Positions 27,100 through 37,532 of a stretch of DNA of 64,000 nt are shown piece by piece. The notes under the pieces were generated by a model. That model did no database searches. It worked only from the letters and a program-made list of their open reading frames with translations, and was not told the origin of the DNA. The position numbers and the translations under genes are program-made. Source of the DNA: DATGWF01 sp035299585 (lineage in GTDB: Bacteria; Actinomycetota; Actinomycetes; Actinomycetales; Microbacteriaceae). Within the stretch, counting starts at the first letter, position 1. Each line of letters opens with the position of its first letter. The stretch spans positions 10,692-74,691 of the forward strand of contig DATGWF010000077.1 in the NCBI GenBank assembly GCA_035299585.1, in the 5' to 3' direction.

Positions 27100-28605
27100 A
27101 TGAAGCTCGAACTCCGTGACATCACGAAGCGCTTCGGTTCCCTGGTTGCCAACGACCACATCTCCATCACGGTCGAACCCGGTGAGATTCACTGTTTGCT
27201 CGGTGAAAACGGTGCCGGTAAGTCGACGTTGATGAACGTGCTCTATGGCTTGTACCAGGCCGACGAAGGCGAAATTTTGCTCGATGGTGAGCAGCAGCGG
27301 TTCTCCGGCCCGGGTGACGCCATGCGCGCCGGCATCGGCATGGTGCACCAGCACTTCATGCTCATCCCGGTGTTCACAGTTGCCGAGAACGTCATGCTCG
27401 GACACGAGGAGACCAAGGCCGGTGGCCGGCTCGATCTCGACGCTGCCCGGGCGCGCGTGCGGGAGATTTCGGACCGATTCGGCTTCGACCTCGACCCGGA
27501 CGCGATGGTGGGCGACCTCCCCGTCGGTGTGCAGCAGCGGGTCGAGATCATCAAGGCGCTCTCTCGTGACGCCAACGTGCTCGTGTTCGACGAGCCCACC
27601 GCCGTACTGACCCCGGCCGAGACCGACGAACTCATGGCCATGATGCGTCAGCTCAAGGCGGCCGGTACCTCTATCGTCTTCATCACGCACAAGCTCCGCG
27701 AGGTGCGCGAGGTCGCCGACCGCATCACCGTCATCCGGCTCGGCAAAGTCGTCGGCGAAGCCTCACCGACCGCCTCGAACGCCGAACTTGCAGCGATGAT
27801 GGTCGGCCGTGCGGTCGAGCTCACCGTCGACAAGGCACCCGCTCAGCCGGGTGACGTCGCGCTCGAGGTTCGTGACCTGAGTGTCATCGACCACCTCGGT
27901 CAATTCGTCGTGAATCACATTGACTTTGACGTGCGCGCCGGCGAAATCATGGCCGTCGCGGGCGTCCAGGGGAACGGGCAGACGGAACTCACCGAGGCGC
28001 TTCTGGGCCTGCACGACAAGGTGACCGGCACGGTTGCCCTCAAGGGTGAGGACATCTCAAGCCACACCGTCCGTTCGCGCATCGAAGCGGGAATCGGCTT
28101 TGTTCCCGAAGACCGCACCCACGACGGTCTCGTTGGAGACTTCACCATCGCCGAGAACCTCATCCTCGACCGCATCACCGGTGAACCGTTCGTCAAGGCT
28201 GGTTCGCTGCAGCTCGGTGCGATTCGCGCCTTCGCCACCGAGAAGGTCGAAGAGTTCGACGTGCGCACCACCGGCATCGACCAGCACGCCGGACAGCTCT
28301 CGGGCGGCAACCAGCAGAAAGTCGTCATCGCGCGCGAACTCAGCCGCGAACTTCATCTTCTCGTCGCGGCGCAACCCACGCGTGGCGTTGACGTCGGATC
28401 GATTGAGTTCATTCACCAACAAATCGTTGCCGCGCGCGACGCCGGCGTCGCCGTGCTCGTCGTCTCGACCGAGCTTGACGAGGTTGCCGCGCTGGCGGAC
28501 CGCATCATGGTGATGTACCGCGGTCGCATTGTTGGCATCGTCCCGGGTGACACCCCGCGCGACGTACTGGGACTCATGATGGCCGGAGAGCAGGTGACCG
28601 CATGA
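27100..28605 (+). CDS. Nucleoside ABC transporter ATP-binding protein (two NBDs, YufO/NupA type)
   Basis: A 501-residue cytoplasmic ATPase with two tandem nucleotide-binding domains, as in MglA/RbsA-like transporters. The first has Walker A GENGAGKST, signature LPVGVQQRVEIIKAL and Walker B VLVFDEPTA. The second has GVQGNGQTE in place of a standard Walker A, with signature LSGGNQQKVVIARE. The degenerate second site is normal for the family. ATG 27100 (MKLELRDITKRFG) is preferred to the in-frame ATG 27091 by promoter spacing. It overlaps the first permease gene by 4 nt. Confidence 0.93.
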   Translation: MKLELRDITKRFGSLVANDHISITVEPGEIHCLLGENGAGKSTLMNVLYGLYQADEGEILLDGEQQRFSGPGDAMRAGIGMVHQHFMLIPVFTVAENVMLGHEETKAGGRLDLDAARARVREISDRFGFDLDPDAMVGDLPVGVQQRVEIIKALSRDANVLVFDEPTAVLTPAETDELMAMMRQLKAAGTSIVFITHKLREVREVADRITVIRLGKVVGEASPTASNAELAAMMVGRAVELTVDKAPAQPGDVALEVRDLSVIDHLGQFVVNHIDFDVRAGEIMAVAGVQGNGQTELTEALLGLHDKVTGTVALKGEDISSHTVRSRIEAGIGFVPEDRTHDGLVGDFTIAENLILDRITGEPFVKAGSLQLGAIRAFATEKVEEFDVRTTGIDQHAGQLSGGNQQKVVIARELSRELHLLVAAQPTRGVDVGSIEFIHQQIVAARDAGVAVLVVSTELDEVAALADRIMVMYRGRIVGIVPGDTPRDVLGLMMAGEQVTA

Positions 28606-29810
28606 CCGAAAACGAATCGCGCTGGCATGCCGCGTGGCAAAAGGTGACGACCGGGAACGCAATCATCTCGGTGTTCGCCCTGCTCCTGGCGATGCTCGTC
28701 GGCTCCATCATGATTGTCGCGACCGACGTCAAGGTGCTCGACGCCTTCGGGTACTTCTTCGCCCGACCGGGAGACACCTTCCGAGCCATCGGTGAAGCCG
28801 TGGGCGGCGCGTACTCCTCGCTGTTCCAAGGCTCCATCTACAACTTCCGCGTCGACAGCTTCGAGAAGGGCATTCGCCCGCTCACGGAAACGCTCAACTT
28901 CGCGACTCCGCTCATCGCTGCCGGACTCGGTGTCGGTCTCGCCTTCCGGGTGGGCATGTTCAACATCGGCGGTCGCGGTCAGATGCTCGTGGCGGCTTCC
29001 GCCGCGGGATGGGTGTCGTGGAGCTTCCCGATGCCCGCCGGACTGCACCTGCTGTTCGCAGTCCTCGCGGGAATGCTCGCCGGCGCGCTCTGGGCCGGAA
29101 TCGCCGGCTTCCTGAAGGCGCGCACCGGAGCACACGAGGTCATCGTGACCATCATGCTCAACTACATCGGCTACTACCTGATCTCGTGGATGCTCGCCAC
29201 CCCGGGCCTGTTGCAGGCACCCGGCTCGAACAACCCGAAGACGCCGGCCGCGCTCGAGAGCGCCCAGTTCCCGAAGCTCCTCGGCCCGAACTACAACGTG
29301 CACCTCGGCTTGCTGGTCGCCCTGCTCGCCGTGGTCGTGGTGTGGTGGCTGCTCAATCGCTCGCAATTGGGCTTCCAGATGCGCGCCGTTGGCCAGAACC
29401 CGAGCGCCGCGAAGGTTGCCGGCATCAACGTCTCCCGGATGTACCTCTACGGCATGCTCATTGCCGGCGCGCTCGTGGGTCTCGCCGGCGTGAGCCAGGT
29501 GCTCGGGACGGTGACGAGCGGATTCGGTTCCGGCATTGACGCCGGCGTCGGCTTCGACGCCATCACCGTCGCGCTGCTCGGCCGCTCCAACCCGGTCGGC
29601 ATTCTGCTCGCCGCCCTGCTGTTCGGCGCCCTGAAGGCCGGCGGCTTCGCCATGCAGGCCGCCAACGGCATCCCCATCGACATCGTTCTCGTCGTGCAGT
29701 CCCTCATCGTGCTCTTCATCGCGGCTCCGCCGCTCATCCGCACCCTGTTCCGACTGCCCGACCCCGAGCGCGCGCGCTCGCGTGCCGCACAGGCGGAGGT
29801 AAGCAAATGA
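28602..29810 (+). CDS. Nucleoside ABC transporter permease (YufP/NupB type)
   Basis: Integral-membrane subunit of the nucleoside importer: 402 residues with about nine or ten helices of the BPD_transp_2 family. Characteristic segments are ETLNFATPLIAAGLGVGLAFRVGMFNIGGRGQM and the helix-loop AHEVIVTIMLNYIGYYL, followed by LKAGGFAMQAANGIP near the end. ATGA overlaps both the ATPase gene before and the second permease gene after. Confidence 0.93.
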   Translation: MTENESRWHAAWQKVTTGNAIISVFALLLAMLVGSIMIVATDVKVLDAFGYFFARPGDTFRAIGEAVGGAYSSLFQGSIYNFRVDSFEKGIRPLTETLNFATPLIAAGLGVGLAFRVGMFNIGGRGQMLVAASAAGWVSWSFPMPAGLHLLFAVLAGMLAGALWAGIAGFLKARTGAHEVIVTIMLNYIGYYLISWMLATPGLLQAPGSNNPKTPAALESAQFPKLLGPNYNVHLGLLVALLAVVVVWWLLNRSQLGFQMRAVGQNPSAAKVAGINVSRMYLYGMLIAGALVGLAGVSQVLGTVTSGFGSGIDAGVGFDAITVALLGRSNPVGILLAALLFGALKAGGFAMQAANGIPIDIVLVVQSLIVLFIAAPPLIRTLFRLPDPERARSRAAQAEVSK

Positions 29811-31078
29811 GCACGGCCAAGATTGAACTCGAGTCGACGACCCTCGTGTCCTGGAAGTCGGCGATCGCATTCATCGTGATTACCGTGGTGTCCGCCGCGC
29901 TGCTGCTCGGCGCACCCAACCCGGGCGAAGTCACCTACAAGCTGAGCCAGAGCGATGACAACTTCCAACTCGCTCCGCTCGAGCTCACCGGCGCGGTTGT
30001 CACGGTCGTGACGCTCGTCGTGCTCGCGCTCCTCAGCGTGGCCGCAGTGCTCCTCACCCGGGCACAGCGGCGTGTCCCCATCTGGGTTGCCGCGCTGTTC
30101 GGAGCGGTCGCCTTCTTCGGCTTCCTCACCTGGGCCGCGGCCGGGTCGACCACGCCGGTCGTTCCGCTTCCCGGCTTGCTCGCCGGTGGCGTGTCACTCG
30201 CCGTGCCGCTCATCTTTGGCGCCATGACCGGCGTGATCGGTGAGCGATCTGGTGTCGTGAACATCGCCATCGAAGGTCAGCTGCTCGCGGGTGCTTTCAC
30301 CTCGGCAATGGTCGCCACTCTCACCCACAACCCGTGGGCTGGCCTCATCGCCGCCATGGTCGCCGGTGTGCTTGTGTCGCTGCTGCTCTCGCTTTTTGCG
30401 ATTCGATACTGGGTCGAACAGGTCATCGTCGGTGTCGTGCTGAACGTGCTCGTCATCGGTCTCACCAACTTCCTGTTCTCAGAGGTGATGGCGTCGAACG
30501 CGGCCACGCTCAACCAACCGCCGCGATTCGACCGACTGCCGATTCCGTTCCTCGCCGATATCCCGCTCATTGGGCCGATGTTCTTCCGCCAGACGGTCAT
30601 CGTGTACGTCATGTACATCACGGTTGCCGTGGTTGCCTTCACGCTCGCAAAGACCCGCTGGGGTCTGCGCACCCGCGCCGTGGGTGAGCACCCGACCGCG
30701 GCGGACACCGTCGGCATTCGGGTGAACCGTCTGCGCTTCATCAATATCCTCATCGCGGGAGCCATCGCCGGTTTCGGTGGCGCGTTCTTCACCCTCGGTG
30801 CGGTCGGCGCATTCAACAAGGAAATGACCGCCGGTGCCGGATACATCGCCCTCGCGGCGGTGATTTTCGGTCAGTGGGACCCCATCAAGGCCACGCTCGC
30901 CGCCCTGCTCTTCGGCTTCGCGTCGAACATTCAAAACACCCTCGGTGTGATGGGTTCACCCGTGCCGAGTCAGTTCATGCTCATGCTGCCCTACCTCGCC
31001 ACCATCTTCGCGGTGGCCGGTCTCGTCGGTCGTTCTCGTCCGCCGGCTGCAGACGGCATTCCCTACAAGAAGGCCTAA
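29807..31078 (+). CDS. Nucleoside ABC transporter permease (YufQ/NupC type)
   Basis: Second permease subunit, 423 residues. It has an extra N-terminal membrane region of about 120 residues before the BPD_transp_2 core, which begins near LPGLLAGGVSLAVPLIFGAM and contains ERSGVVNIAIEGQLLAGAF, the signature of this subunit. It ends YKKA. It overlaps the first permease by 4 nt and is followed 2 nt later by cdd, so import and catabolism are in one operon. Confidence 0.93.
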   Translation: MSTAKIELESTTLVSWKSAIAFIVITVVSAALLLGAPNPGEVTYKLSQSDDNFQLAPLELTGAVVTVVTLVVLALLSVAAVLLTRAQRRVPIWVAALFGAVAFFGFLTWAAAGSTTPVVPLPGLLAGGVSLAVPLIFGAMTGVIGERSGVVNIAIEGQLLAGAFTSAMVATLTHNPWAGLIAAMVAGVLVSLLLSLFAIRYWVEQVIVGVVLNVLVIGLTNFLFSEVMASNAATLNQPPRFDRLPIPFLADIPLIGPMFFRQTVIVYVMYITVAVVAFTLAKTRWGLRTRAVGEHPTAADTVGIRVNRLRFINILIAGAIAGFGGAFFTLGAVGAFNKEMTAGAGYIALAAVIFGQWDPIKATLAALLFGFASNIQNTLGVMGSPVPSQFMLMLPYLATIFAVAGLVGRSRPPAADGIPYKKA

Positions 31079-31080
31079 CC

Positions 31081-31494
31081 ATGACAATCGATTGGGATGA
31101 GCTGCGTGCCGCAGCGGTCGTGGCGTCACGGCACGCCTACGTGCCCTACTCCAAGTTCCCGGTGGGCGTCGCCGCCATCGTGACCGACGGTCGGATCGTC
31201 ACGGGAGCAAACATCGAAAACGCCTCCTACGGTGTCACGCTGTGCGCCGAGTGCTCACTCGTGAGTGACCTGATCATGGGTGGCGGGGGCAAGCTCGTGG
31301 CCTTCAGCTGCGTCGACGGCAACGGCGACGTGCTGATGCCGTGTGGCCGATGCCGACAACTGCTGTTTGAACACGCCGCACCGGGCATGCTGCTCGAGAC
31401 GGTGTCGGGGGTCAAGACCATCAACGAGGTGCTGCCCGATGCGTTCGGACCGCAGCAGCTCGACGACTACCAGACAGGAACCCACAGTGGTTGA
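31081..31494 (+). CDS. cdd: Cytidine deaminase
   Basis: Deaminates cytidine and deoxycytidine to uridine forms for salvage. The 137-residue protein has the substrate region YVPYSKFPVGVAA, the catalytic zinc motif NIENASYGVTLCAECSLV (CAE with the proton-shuttle Glu) and the second zinc site PCGRCRQLL. This is the tetrameric, one-domain type. It starts 2 nt after the permease stop and overlaps deoA by 8 nt. Confidence 0.96.
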   Translation: MTIDWDELRAAAVVASRHAYVPYSKFPVGVAAIVTDGRIVTGANIENASYGVTLCAECSLVSDLIMGGGGKLVAFSCVDGNGDVLMPCGRCRQLLFEHAAPGMLLETVSGVKTINEVLPDAFGPQQLDDYQTGTHSG

Positions 31495-32779
31495 AGCTTT
31501 TGACGCCGTAGATCTCATTCGCACCAAGCGTGATCGCGGTGAGCTCAGCACCGAACAGATCCGATGGCTCGTCGACGCCTACACCCGTGGCTACGTCGCC
31601 AACGAGCAAATGTCGGCGATGACGATGGCCATCTTCCTCAACGGCATGAACCGCCGCGAAATCCGCGACCTCACCATGGCGATGATCGACACCGGCGAGC
31701 GGATGGACTTCAGCGCGCTCGGCAAGCCCACGTCGGACAAGCACTCCACCGGTGGCGTCGGCGACAAGATCACCCTTCCGCTCATGCCCCTCGTGGCCAC
31801 CTTCGGCGTCGCGGTGCCGCAGCTGTCGGGCCGTGGCTTGGGGCACACCGGTGGCACGCTCGACAAGTTGGAATCGATTCCGGGCTGGCGTGCCAACCTC
31901 ACCCCGCAGGAAATGTTCGACCAGATGGCGGCCGTCAACGGCGTCATTTGCGCCGCAGGGTCCGGTCTCGCTCCCGCTGACGGTCGACTCTACGCACTCC
32001 GCGACGTGACCGGCACGGTCGAAGCGATCCCGCTGATCGCCTCGTCAATCATGTCGAAGAAGCTCGCCGAAGGTACCGGCGCGCTCGTCCTCGACGTCAA
32101 GTTCGGTTCGGGAGCATTCCTCCAAGACATCGAACGCGGTCGCGAACTCGCTCGCACCATGGTGGAACTGGGCACCGACGCTGGTGTGGCCACGTCGGCC
32201 CTCCTCACCAATATGAACGTGCCGCTCGGCCTCGCAATTGGCAACGCCAACGAGGTTCGCGAGTCGGTTGAGGTCTTGCAGGGCGGAGGGCCAGCGGACA
32301 TCCGCGAGCTCACCGTCGAACTCGCTCGCGAAATGCTCCGCCTGGTCGGACAGACCGACGTGGACGTGGAGGCGGCCCTCGACGACGGTCGCGCCTACGA
32401 CACCTGGCGCAAAGTCATTCGCGCCCAGGATGGCGACCCGGACGCCCCGATGGCGACCCCGCGTGAAACCCACGTCGTCCGTGCGGAACGCGACGGCGTG
32501 CTCGTGCGGCAAGAGGCGTTGCCGTTCGGTATCTCCGCGTGGCGCCTCGGTGCCGGCCGTGCTCGCCAGGGTGACCCGGTCATGCACGCGGCCGGCATCG
32601 ACCTCAAGGTCAAGCCGGGCGACACGGTTCGCGCCGGCGACGTCCTGTGGGAGCTCCACACCGACGAACCCGAACGATTCGACCGCGCACTCGAAGCACT
32701 CGAGGGCACATGGGAGATTGCCGAGCCCGGTACTCCTGTTCACACCGGTGGCCCGCTCATCGCGGACCGCATCTCCTAA
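31487..32779 (+). CDS. deoA: Thymidine (pyrimidine-nucleoside) phosphorylase
   Basis: Phosphorolysis of thymidine, deoxyuridine and possibly uridine to base and sugar 1-phosphate. The 430-residue protein opens VVEAFDAVDLIRTKRDRGEL. It has KPTSDKHSTGGVGDKITLPL (phosphate-binding KHSTGG), GRGLGHTGGTLDKLESIPG and the C-terminal PYNP_C domain. GTG 31487 is preceded by AGGAA and overlaps cdd. Whether it prefers thymidine or also accepts uridine cannot be decided from sequence. Confidence 0.95.
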   Translation: MVEAFDAVDLIRTKRDRGELSTEQIRWLVDAYTRGYVANEQMSAMTMAIFLNGMNRREIRDLTMAMIDTGERMDFSALGKPTSDKHSTGGVGDKITLPLMPLVATFGVAVPQLSGRGLGHTGGTLDKLESIPGWRANLTPQEMFDQMAAVNGVICAAGSGLAPADGRLYALRDVTGTVEAIPLIASSIMSKKLAEGTGALVLDVKFGSGAFLQDIERGRELARTMVELGTDAGVATSALLTNMNVPLGLAIGNANEVRESVEVLQGGGPADIRELTVELAREMLRLVGQTDVDVEAALDDGRAYDTWRKVIRAQDGDPDAPMATPRETHVVRAERDGVLVRQEALPFGISAWRLGAGRARQGDPVMHAAGIDLKVKPGDTVRAGDVLWELHTDEPERFDRALEALEGTWEIAEPGTPVHTGGPLIADRIS

Positions 32780-32788
32780 GGATTCACC

Positions 32789-33895
32789 ATGTCAGAACTC
32801 AAAATCGACGGCATCGACGTTCGCGCCCTGCCGAAGGTGTCGCTCCATGACCACCTCGACGGTGGCCTCCGCCCGCAAACCATCATTGAGCTCGCCGCCA
32901 CAATCGGCCTCGACCTTCCAGCAACCACTGCCGATGATCTCGGCGCCTGGTTCGCCGAGAAATCGAACTCGGGTTCGCTCGTCGAATACTTGAAGACCTT
33001 CGACATCACCACAGCGGTCATGCAGACCCGCGAAGGCCTCGAGCGTGTCGCGCGCGAGGCCGTCGTCGACCTTGCCGCCGACGGCGTCATTTGGGCGGAA
33101 CTGCGCTGGGCTCCCGAGCAACACCTGCAGCGGGGGCTCTCCCTCGATGAGGTCGTCGAAGCCGTCCAAGCCGGCATCGACGCCGGCATCGACGAGGCGG
33201 CCGAGGCCGGGAACGCGATCGGTGTCGGCCAGCTCGTGACCGCAATGCGTCACGCCGATCGCGGCATGGAAATCGCTCAGCTCGCCGTGCGCCACCGCGA
33301 CAACGGTGTGGTCGGGTTCGACCTCGCCGGGGCCGAGGCCGGGTTCCCGCCCAGCGCATTCCGCGACGCCTTCGACTATCTCGCCCGCGAAATGTTCCCC
33401 ATCACGGTGCACGCAGGTGAGGCGGACGGCCTCGAATCCATCTCCTCTGCAATCGTCGACGGCCGCGCACTGCGTCTCGGTCACGGCGTTCGCCTCGCGG
33501 AAGACATCGCGATTGCGCGCGAGGATGACGAGCACACCTTCGTCACGCTCGGAGCCATTGCCGAATGGGTCCGCGACCGCGAGATTGTCCTCGAGACGAG
33601 CCCGAGCTCGAACCTGCAGACCGGCGCGATTGCCGCGTGGGGCGACGACATGGTCGACCACCCATTCGACCTGCTCTACCAGCTTGGATTCGCGGTGACG
33701 GTCAACACGGACAACCGACTCATGAGCGGAACCAGCCTGAGCAAGGAACTGTGGCTCTTGGCCGACGCGTTCGGCTACGACCTCGACGATGTCGAGCAGT
33801 TCCAGCTGAACGCCGCAGCGGCTGCGTTCTGTCCGCTCGACGAGCGCGATGCGCTCGCGGCGACCATTCGCTCCGCGTTTGATGCACTGCGGTAG
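32789..33895 (+). CDS. add: Adenosine deaminase
   Basis: Converts adenosine and deoxyadenosine to inosine forms. The 368-residue TIM-barrel protein has the N-terminal zinc motif SLHDHLDGGLRP, the catalytic HAGEADGLESI, RLGHGVRLAED and the late metal aspartate in NTDNRLMSGTSL. AAGGATT precedes ATG 32789. Last gene of the nucleoside operon, 9 nt after deoA. Confidence 0.95.
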   Translation: MSELKIDGIDVRALPKVSLHDHLDGGLRPQTIIELAATIGLDLPATTADDLGAWFAEKSNSGSLVEYLKTFDITTAVMQTREGLERVAREAVVDLAADGVIWAELRWAPEQHLQRGLSLDEVVEAVQAGIDAGIDEAAEAGNAIGVGQLVTAMRHADRGMEIAQLAVRHRDNGVVGFDLAGAEAGFPPSAFRDAFDYLAREMFPITVHAGEADGLESISSAIVDGRALRLGHGVRLAEDIAIAREDDEHTFVTLGAIAEWVRDREIVLETSPSSNLQTGAIAAWGDDMVDHPFDLLYQLGFAVTVNTDNRLMSGTSLSKELWLLADAFGYDLDDVEQFQLNAAAAAFCPLDERDALAATIRSAFDALR

Positions 33896-33908
33896 TCGCC
33901 GAGTTGTG

Positions 33909-33914
33909 TAGCCT
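33909..33914 (+). promoter_or_regulatory. Candidate -10 element for the ABC exporter pair
   Basis: TAGCCT, 32 nt upstream of the ATG at 33947, with a GAGGAAAGG ribosome binding site in between. Confidence 0.4.
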
Positions 33915-33946
33915 GGAGGGCTGCGCTTCTCGAGGAAAGGTCGACC

Positions 33947-35737
33947 ATGGCTGAACAGTCAACCATGCGGTCATTGCTGCGTTTGTGGCCGATTCTCGGC
34001 CGCGAGCGGTGGATGCTTCTCGGCTCCTTCATCGTCGCGCTCGTCGCGATGGGGCTCAGCTTGGCCATTCCGCAAGCGCTCGGTTGGATGATTGACGGCC
34101 CAATCGCCTCGAACGATCCGCAGCAGATTTGGATTGCGGCGGGAATCATTTTGGGTCTCGGCGTGCTCGAGTCGTGTGCCTGGATTGTGCGACGCATTGT
34201 GTTTTCGTTGCCTCCGGCGTCGGCCATCGAGACACGACTGCGTACCCGTCTGTATGCGCGACTGCAGGACCTGCCGGTCGGTTTCCACGACCGTTGGCCG
34301 AGCGGCCAGTTGCTCTCGCGTGCGCTCAGCGACATCGGCACGATCCGGCGCTGGACCGCCTTCGGTGTGGTGTTCTTCGCCGTGAACGTCGTGGTCATCA
34401 TCGTTGCCACGGGGATTCTGGTCTGGATGTCGCCCCTACTCGGTCTGCTCTTCCTCGCCGTGTCTTCGCCCATCTGGGTGCTCGGCTACCGATTCGAGAA
34501 GAAGTATTCGGTGTCGTCCCGGCTCAGCCAAGACCAGGCGGGAAACCTCGCGACCGCGGTTGAAGAATCGGTGCACGGAATCCGCATTCTGAAGGCGTTC
34601 GGCCGTGCCGACTATTCGCTCGGTCAGTTCACCCAGCGGGCGCGCGAATTGCGCCGGACGGAACTCGAAAAGGCCCGGCTCGACGCCGGCATCTGGTTTT
34701 GGCTCACCCTGTTGCCTGCGCTCGCACTCGGACTCATCCTGCTTGTCGGGGTCATGCAGGTGGCTGCCGGCACGCTCGAGATCGGCACGCTTGTCGCCTT
34801 CTTTGCGACCGCGGTATCGCTGCGCTGGCCGGTCGAATCAATCGGCTTCCTCTACGCATTTACCGTCGATACTCGGACGGCGGTCGACCGCATTTTCGAG
34901 ATTCTTGATGAACCCAACCCGATTCGTGAACCCGACGAGCCGGCCCGCCTTGACGCACCCGAGGGTCGGGTTCGGTTCGAAGACGTCGTGTTCCGGTATC
35001 CGGACGCTCCCGCCTCGAGCACGCCACTGCTCGACGGAGTGTCGCTCGAGCTGGCACCCGGCGAAACGGTGGCTCTCGTCGGCCTGACCGGATCGGGCAA
35101 GTCGACCGTCACCTCGCTCATGATCCGATTGTTCGACGTCACGAGCGGACGAATCACGATTGACGGTGTTGATCTGCGCGCCCTCTCGCGCGGGGAGCTT
35201 CGCCGCCATGTCGCGATTGCATTTGAGGAGCCGACGCTCTTCTCGGCTTCGGTTCGGGACAACGTGCTGCTCGGCCGGCCGGATCTCGTCCCCGGCAGCG
35301 ACGAAGCCGAGCGCGTGCTCGAAACCGCGCTTCGGGTCGCGCAGGCGGAATTTGTCAGCAGGCTCCCGGACGGCCTCGACACCGTCATTGGTGAAGAGGG
35401 CCACAGCCTGTCGGGTGGGCAGCGCCAGCGCCTCGCGCTTGCGCGAGCAATTGCCGCAAACCCGACCGTCCTCGTTCTTGACGACCCGCTCTCGGCGCTC
35501 GATGTCGAGACGGAGGAGCGGGCACAGCGCGCGCTCGGTGAGACCCTGCAGCGCACCACGACCCTCGTGGTTGCACACCGCCCCTCGACGGTCTTGCTCG
35601 CCGATCGCGTCGCCCTCCTCGAAAAGGGACGCATCGTGGCGGTCGGCCCACACACGGAGTTGCTCGCGAACGATGCCCGATACCGGCACGTCCTGTCGAG
35701 CTTCGAAACCGAGGAGGTGAGCACGAATGAGCGTTGA
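33947..35737 (+). CDS. Heterodimeric ABC exporter subunit with degenerate ATP site
   Basis: A 596-residue TMD-NBD protein, six membrane helices then an ATPase. Motifs: Walker [10 protein letters not shown], canonical signature [15 protein letters not shown] and H-loop AHRPST. Walker B is followed by Asp instead of the catalytic Glu ([12 protein letters not shown]), and the Q-loop glutamine is replaced (AFEEPTLF). This is the non-catalytic partner pattern of heterodimers such as TM287/288 and BmrCD. It overlaps the partner gene by 11 nt. The substrate is unknown; lipids or drugs are typical of the family. Confidence 0.92.
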   Translation: MAEQSTMRSLLRLWPILGRERWMLLGSFIVALVAMGLSLAIPQALGWMIDGPIASNDPQQIWIAAGIILGLGVLESCAWIVRRIVFSLPPASAIETRLRTRLYARLQDLPVGFHDRWPSGQLLSRALSDIGTIRRWTAFGVVFFAVNVVVIIVATGILVWMSPLLGLLFLAVSSPIWVLGYRFEKKYSVSSRLSQDQAGNLATAVEESVHGIRILKAFGRADYSLGQFTQRARELRRTELEKARLDAGIWFWLTLLPALALGLILLVGVMQVAAGTLEIGTLVAFFATAVSLRWPVESIGFLYAFTVDTRTAVDRIFEILDEPNPIREPDEPARLDAPEGRVRFEDVVFRYPDAPASSTPLLDGVSLELAPGETVALVGLTGSGKSTVTSLMIRLFDVTSGRITIDGVDLRALSRGELRRHVAIAFEEPTLFSASVRDNVLLGRPDLVPGSDEAERVLETALRVAQAEFVSRLPDGLDTVIGEEGHSLSGGQRQRLALARAIAANPTVLVLDDPLSALDVETEERAQRALGETLQRTTTLVVAHRPSTVLLADRVALLEKGRIVAVGPHTELLANDARYRHVLSSFETEEVSTNER

Positions 35738-37532
35738 TGGCGTATCGGGCGAAGAGCGGACCGACTACACCCGCGAAGAATCACGCATTATTCGCCGTCG
35801 TTCGGCGAACCTGTTACGCGAGGTGTTGCGACCCTCGGGTCGCCGGTTGGCGTGGTCGATTGCCCTCATCGTTCTCGGCACGATGGCGCAAGTGGCCGGG
35901 CCGGCGCTCATTGCAATCGGTATCGACACCGGCATTCCTGCCGCGCAAGCGGGGGACTGGCACGTCATCGTGTGGGTCAGTATCGGGTTTTTTGCCAGCG
36001 CCCTGTTTTCTGCCAGTGCGGTGTACGGCTACGTTCGCGGTTTTACCGCAGTCGGCCAGAACGCCATGCTCGACTTGCGCACCCGGCTGTATCGCCACAC
36101 CCAGCGCCTGAGCCTCGAGTTTCACGAGTCGTACACGTCCGGCCGCATTATTGCCCGCCAGACGAGCGACCTCGACTCCATCCGGGAGTTCCTGGGCGAG
36201 AGCTTGAACTCGGTCATTGCGGGTCTGTTGTTCATGATCTTCACGGCCGGGGCCCTGCTCCTCGTCGACGGGCCGAGCGGTCTCGTGCTGCTCGCCGCCC
36301 TCATTCCGATCAGCTTCATCGTGAACTGGTACCAGAAGCGTTCGGAGCGCGTGTTTCGGGCCTCTCGCGTCGCTTCCGCTCGACTCATTGTGAAGTTCGT
36401 CGAGACGATGACGGGCATGCGTGCGGTGCAGGCGTTCCGCGCCGAGGAGCGCAATCAGGAACGTTTTAACGAACTCAACCGCACCTACGTCGGGTTCAAC
36501 AACCAGTCGATGCGTCTGTTCGGCATTTTCGCGCCCTCACTCAACATCGTTGCGGCGTTCACGCTCGCGGTCGTTCTGCTGCTCGGTGGGTTCCGGGTTC
36601 TGCAGGACGGCATGGAAATCGGTGTGTTGCTCGCGGTGCTCCTCTACGTGCGGCAGTTCTTCCAGCCGATTGATGAAGTCGCGGCCTTCTACAACGGCTA
36701 CCAGTCGGCTTCAGCAGCACTCGAAAAGATTTCCGGTGTGCTCGCCGAGGACCCGAGCGTTCCTGAGCCCACGCGACCGGTTCCGCTCCCGCAAGCGACG
36801 GGTGCCGTGCGTTTCGACCGGGTGGTCTTCGAGTATTTGAGCGGACGCACTGTTCTGCCCGAGTTCACCCTCGATGTTCCTGCCGGGCAGACCATTGCGC
36901 TCGTCGGCGCGACCGGTGCGGGCAAGACCACCCTCGCAAAGCTGCTGGCCCGGTTCTACGACCCGAGCCACGGCGAGGTACAGCTCGACGGGGTGTCCTT
37001 GCGAAAGATTTCGGGCGAGGATCTGCGTCGCGCGATCGTCATGGTCACGCAGGATGCGTATCTGTTTTCCGGAAGTGTGGCCGAGAACATCGCGCTCGGC
37101 AAGCCCGGTGCGAGCCGCGACGAGATCATCGCGGCGGCGACCGCGGTTGGCGCGCACGAGTTCATCACGGCGCTCCCCGAGGGATACGACACCGACGTCA
37201 ACAAGCGCGGCGGGCGCGTCAGTGCTGGCCAGCGTCAGCTCATTTCATTCGCCAGGGCGTTCATCGCCGACCCGGCAGTCCTCATTCTCGACGAGGCCAC
37301 GAGCTCCCTCGACATTCCCAGCGAGCGGCTCGTGCAGCACGCCCTGCAAACCCTGCTGGCGGACCGTACGGCGCTCATCATCGCGCACCGCCTATCGACC
37401 GTCGCCATTGCCGACCGGGTGCTGGTGATGGACGCGGGTCACATCGTCGAAGACGGCACCCCCGAGCAGCTCATTGCCGGTACCGGACGTTTTGCCGCGC
37501 TCCACGCGGCGTGGCGTGACTCGTTGGTCTAA
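35727..37532 (+). CDS. Heterodimeric ABC exporter subunit with catalytic ATP site
   Basis: A 601-residue TMD-NBD partner of the preceding gene. Walker A is GATGAGKTT, the Q-loop MVTQDAYLF is standard, Walker [11 protein letters not shown] has the catalytic Glu, and H-loop AHRLST is present. The signature is altered to [14 protein letters not shown]. Together with the first subunit this gives one canonical site (its Walker A/B plus the partner's LSGGQ) and one degenerate site. The RBS GAGGAGGTGA lies inside the end of the first gene. The stop overlaps the convergent alkyltransferase-like gene. Confidence 0.92.
   Translation: MSVDGVSGEERTDYTREESRIIRRRSANLLREVLRPSGRRLAWSIALIVLGTMAQVAGPALIAIGIDTGIPAAQAGDWHVIVWVSIGFFASALFSASAVYGYVRGFTAVGQNAMLDLRTRLYRHTQRLSLEFHESYTSGRIIARQTSDLDSIREFLGESLNSVIAGLLFMIFTAGALLLVDGPSGLVLLAALIPISFIVNWYQKRSERVFRASRVASARLIVKFVETMTGMRAVQAFRAEERNQERFNELNRTYVGFNNQSMRLFGIFAPSLNIVAAFTLAVVLLLGGFRVLQDGMEIGVLLAVLLYVRQFFQPIDEVAAFYNGYQSASAALEKISGVLAEDPSVPEPTRPVPLPQATGAVRFDRVVFEYLSGRTVLPEFTLDVPAGQTIALVGATGAGKTTLAKLLARFYDPSHGEVQLDGVSLRKISGEDLRRAIVMVTQDAYLFSGSVAENIALGKPGASRDEIIAAATAVGAHEFITALPEGYDTDVNKRGGRVSAGQRQLISFARAFIADPAVLILDEATSSLDIPSERLVQHALQTLLADRTALIIAHRLSTVAIADRVLVMDAGHIVEDGTPEQLIAGTGRFAALHAAWRDSLV

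Noticed and set aside
25882..27690. 602-codon minus-strand ORF opposite the nucleoside lipoprotein and ATPase
   Set aside because: It crosses the intergenic hairpin and two real genes and has no coherent protein features.
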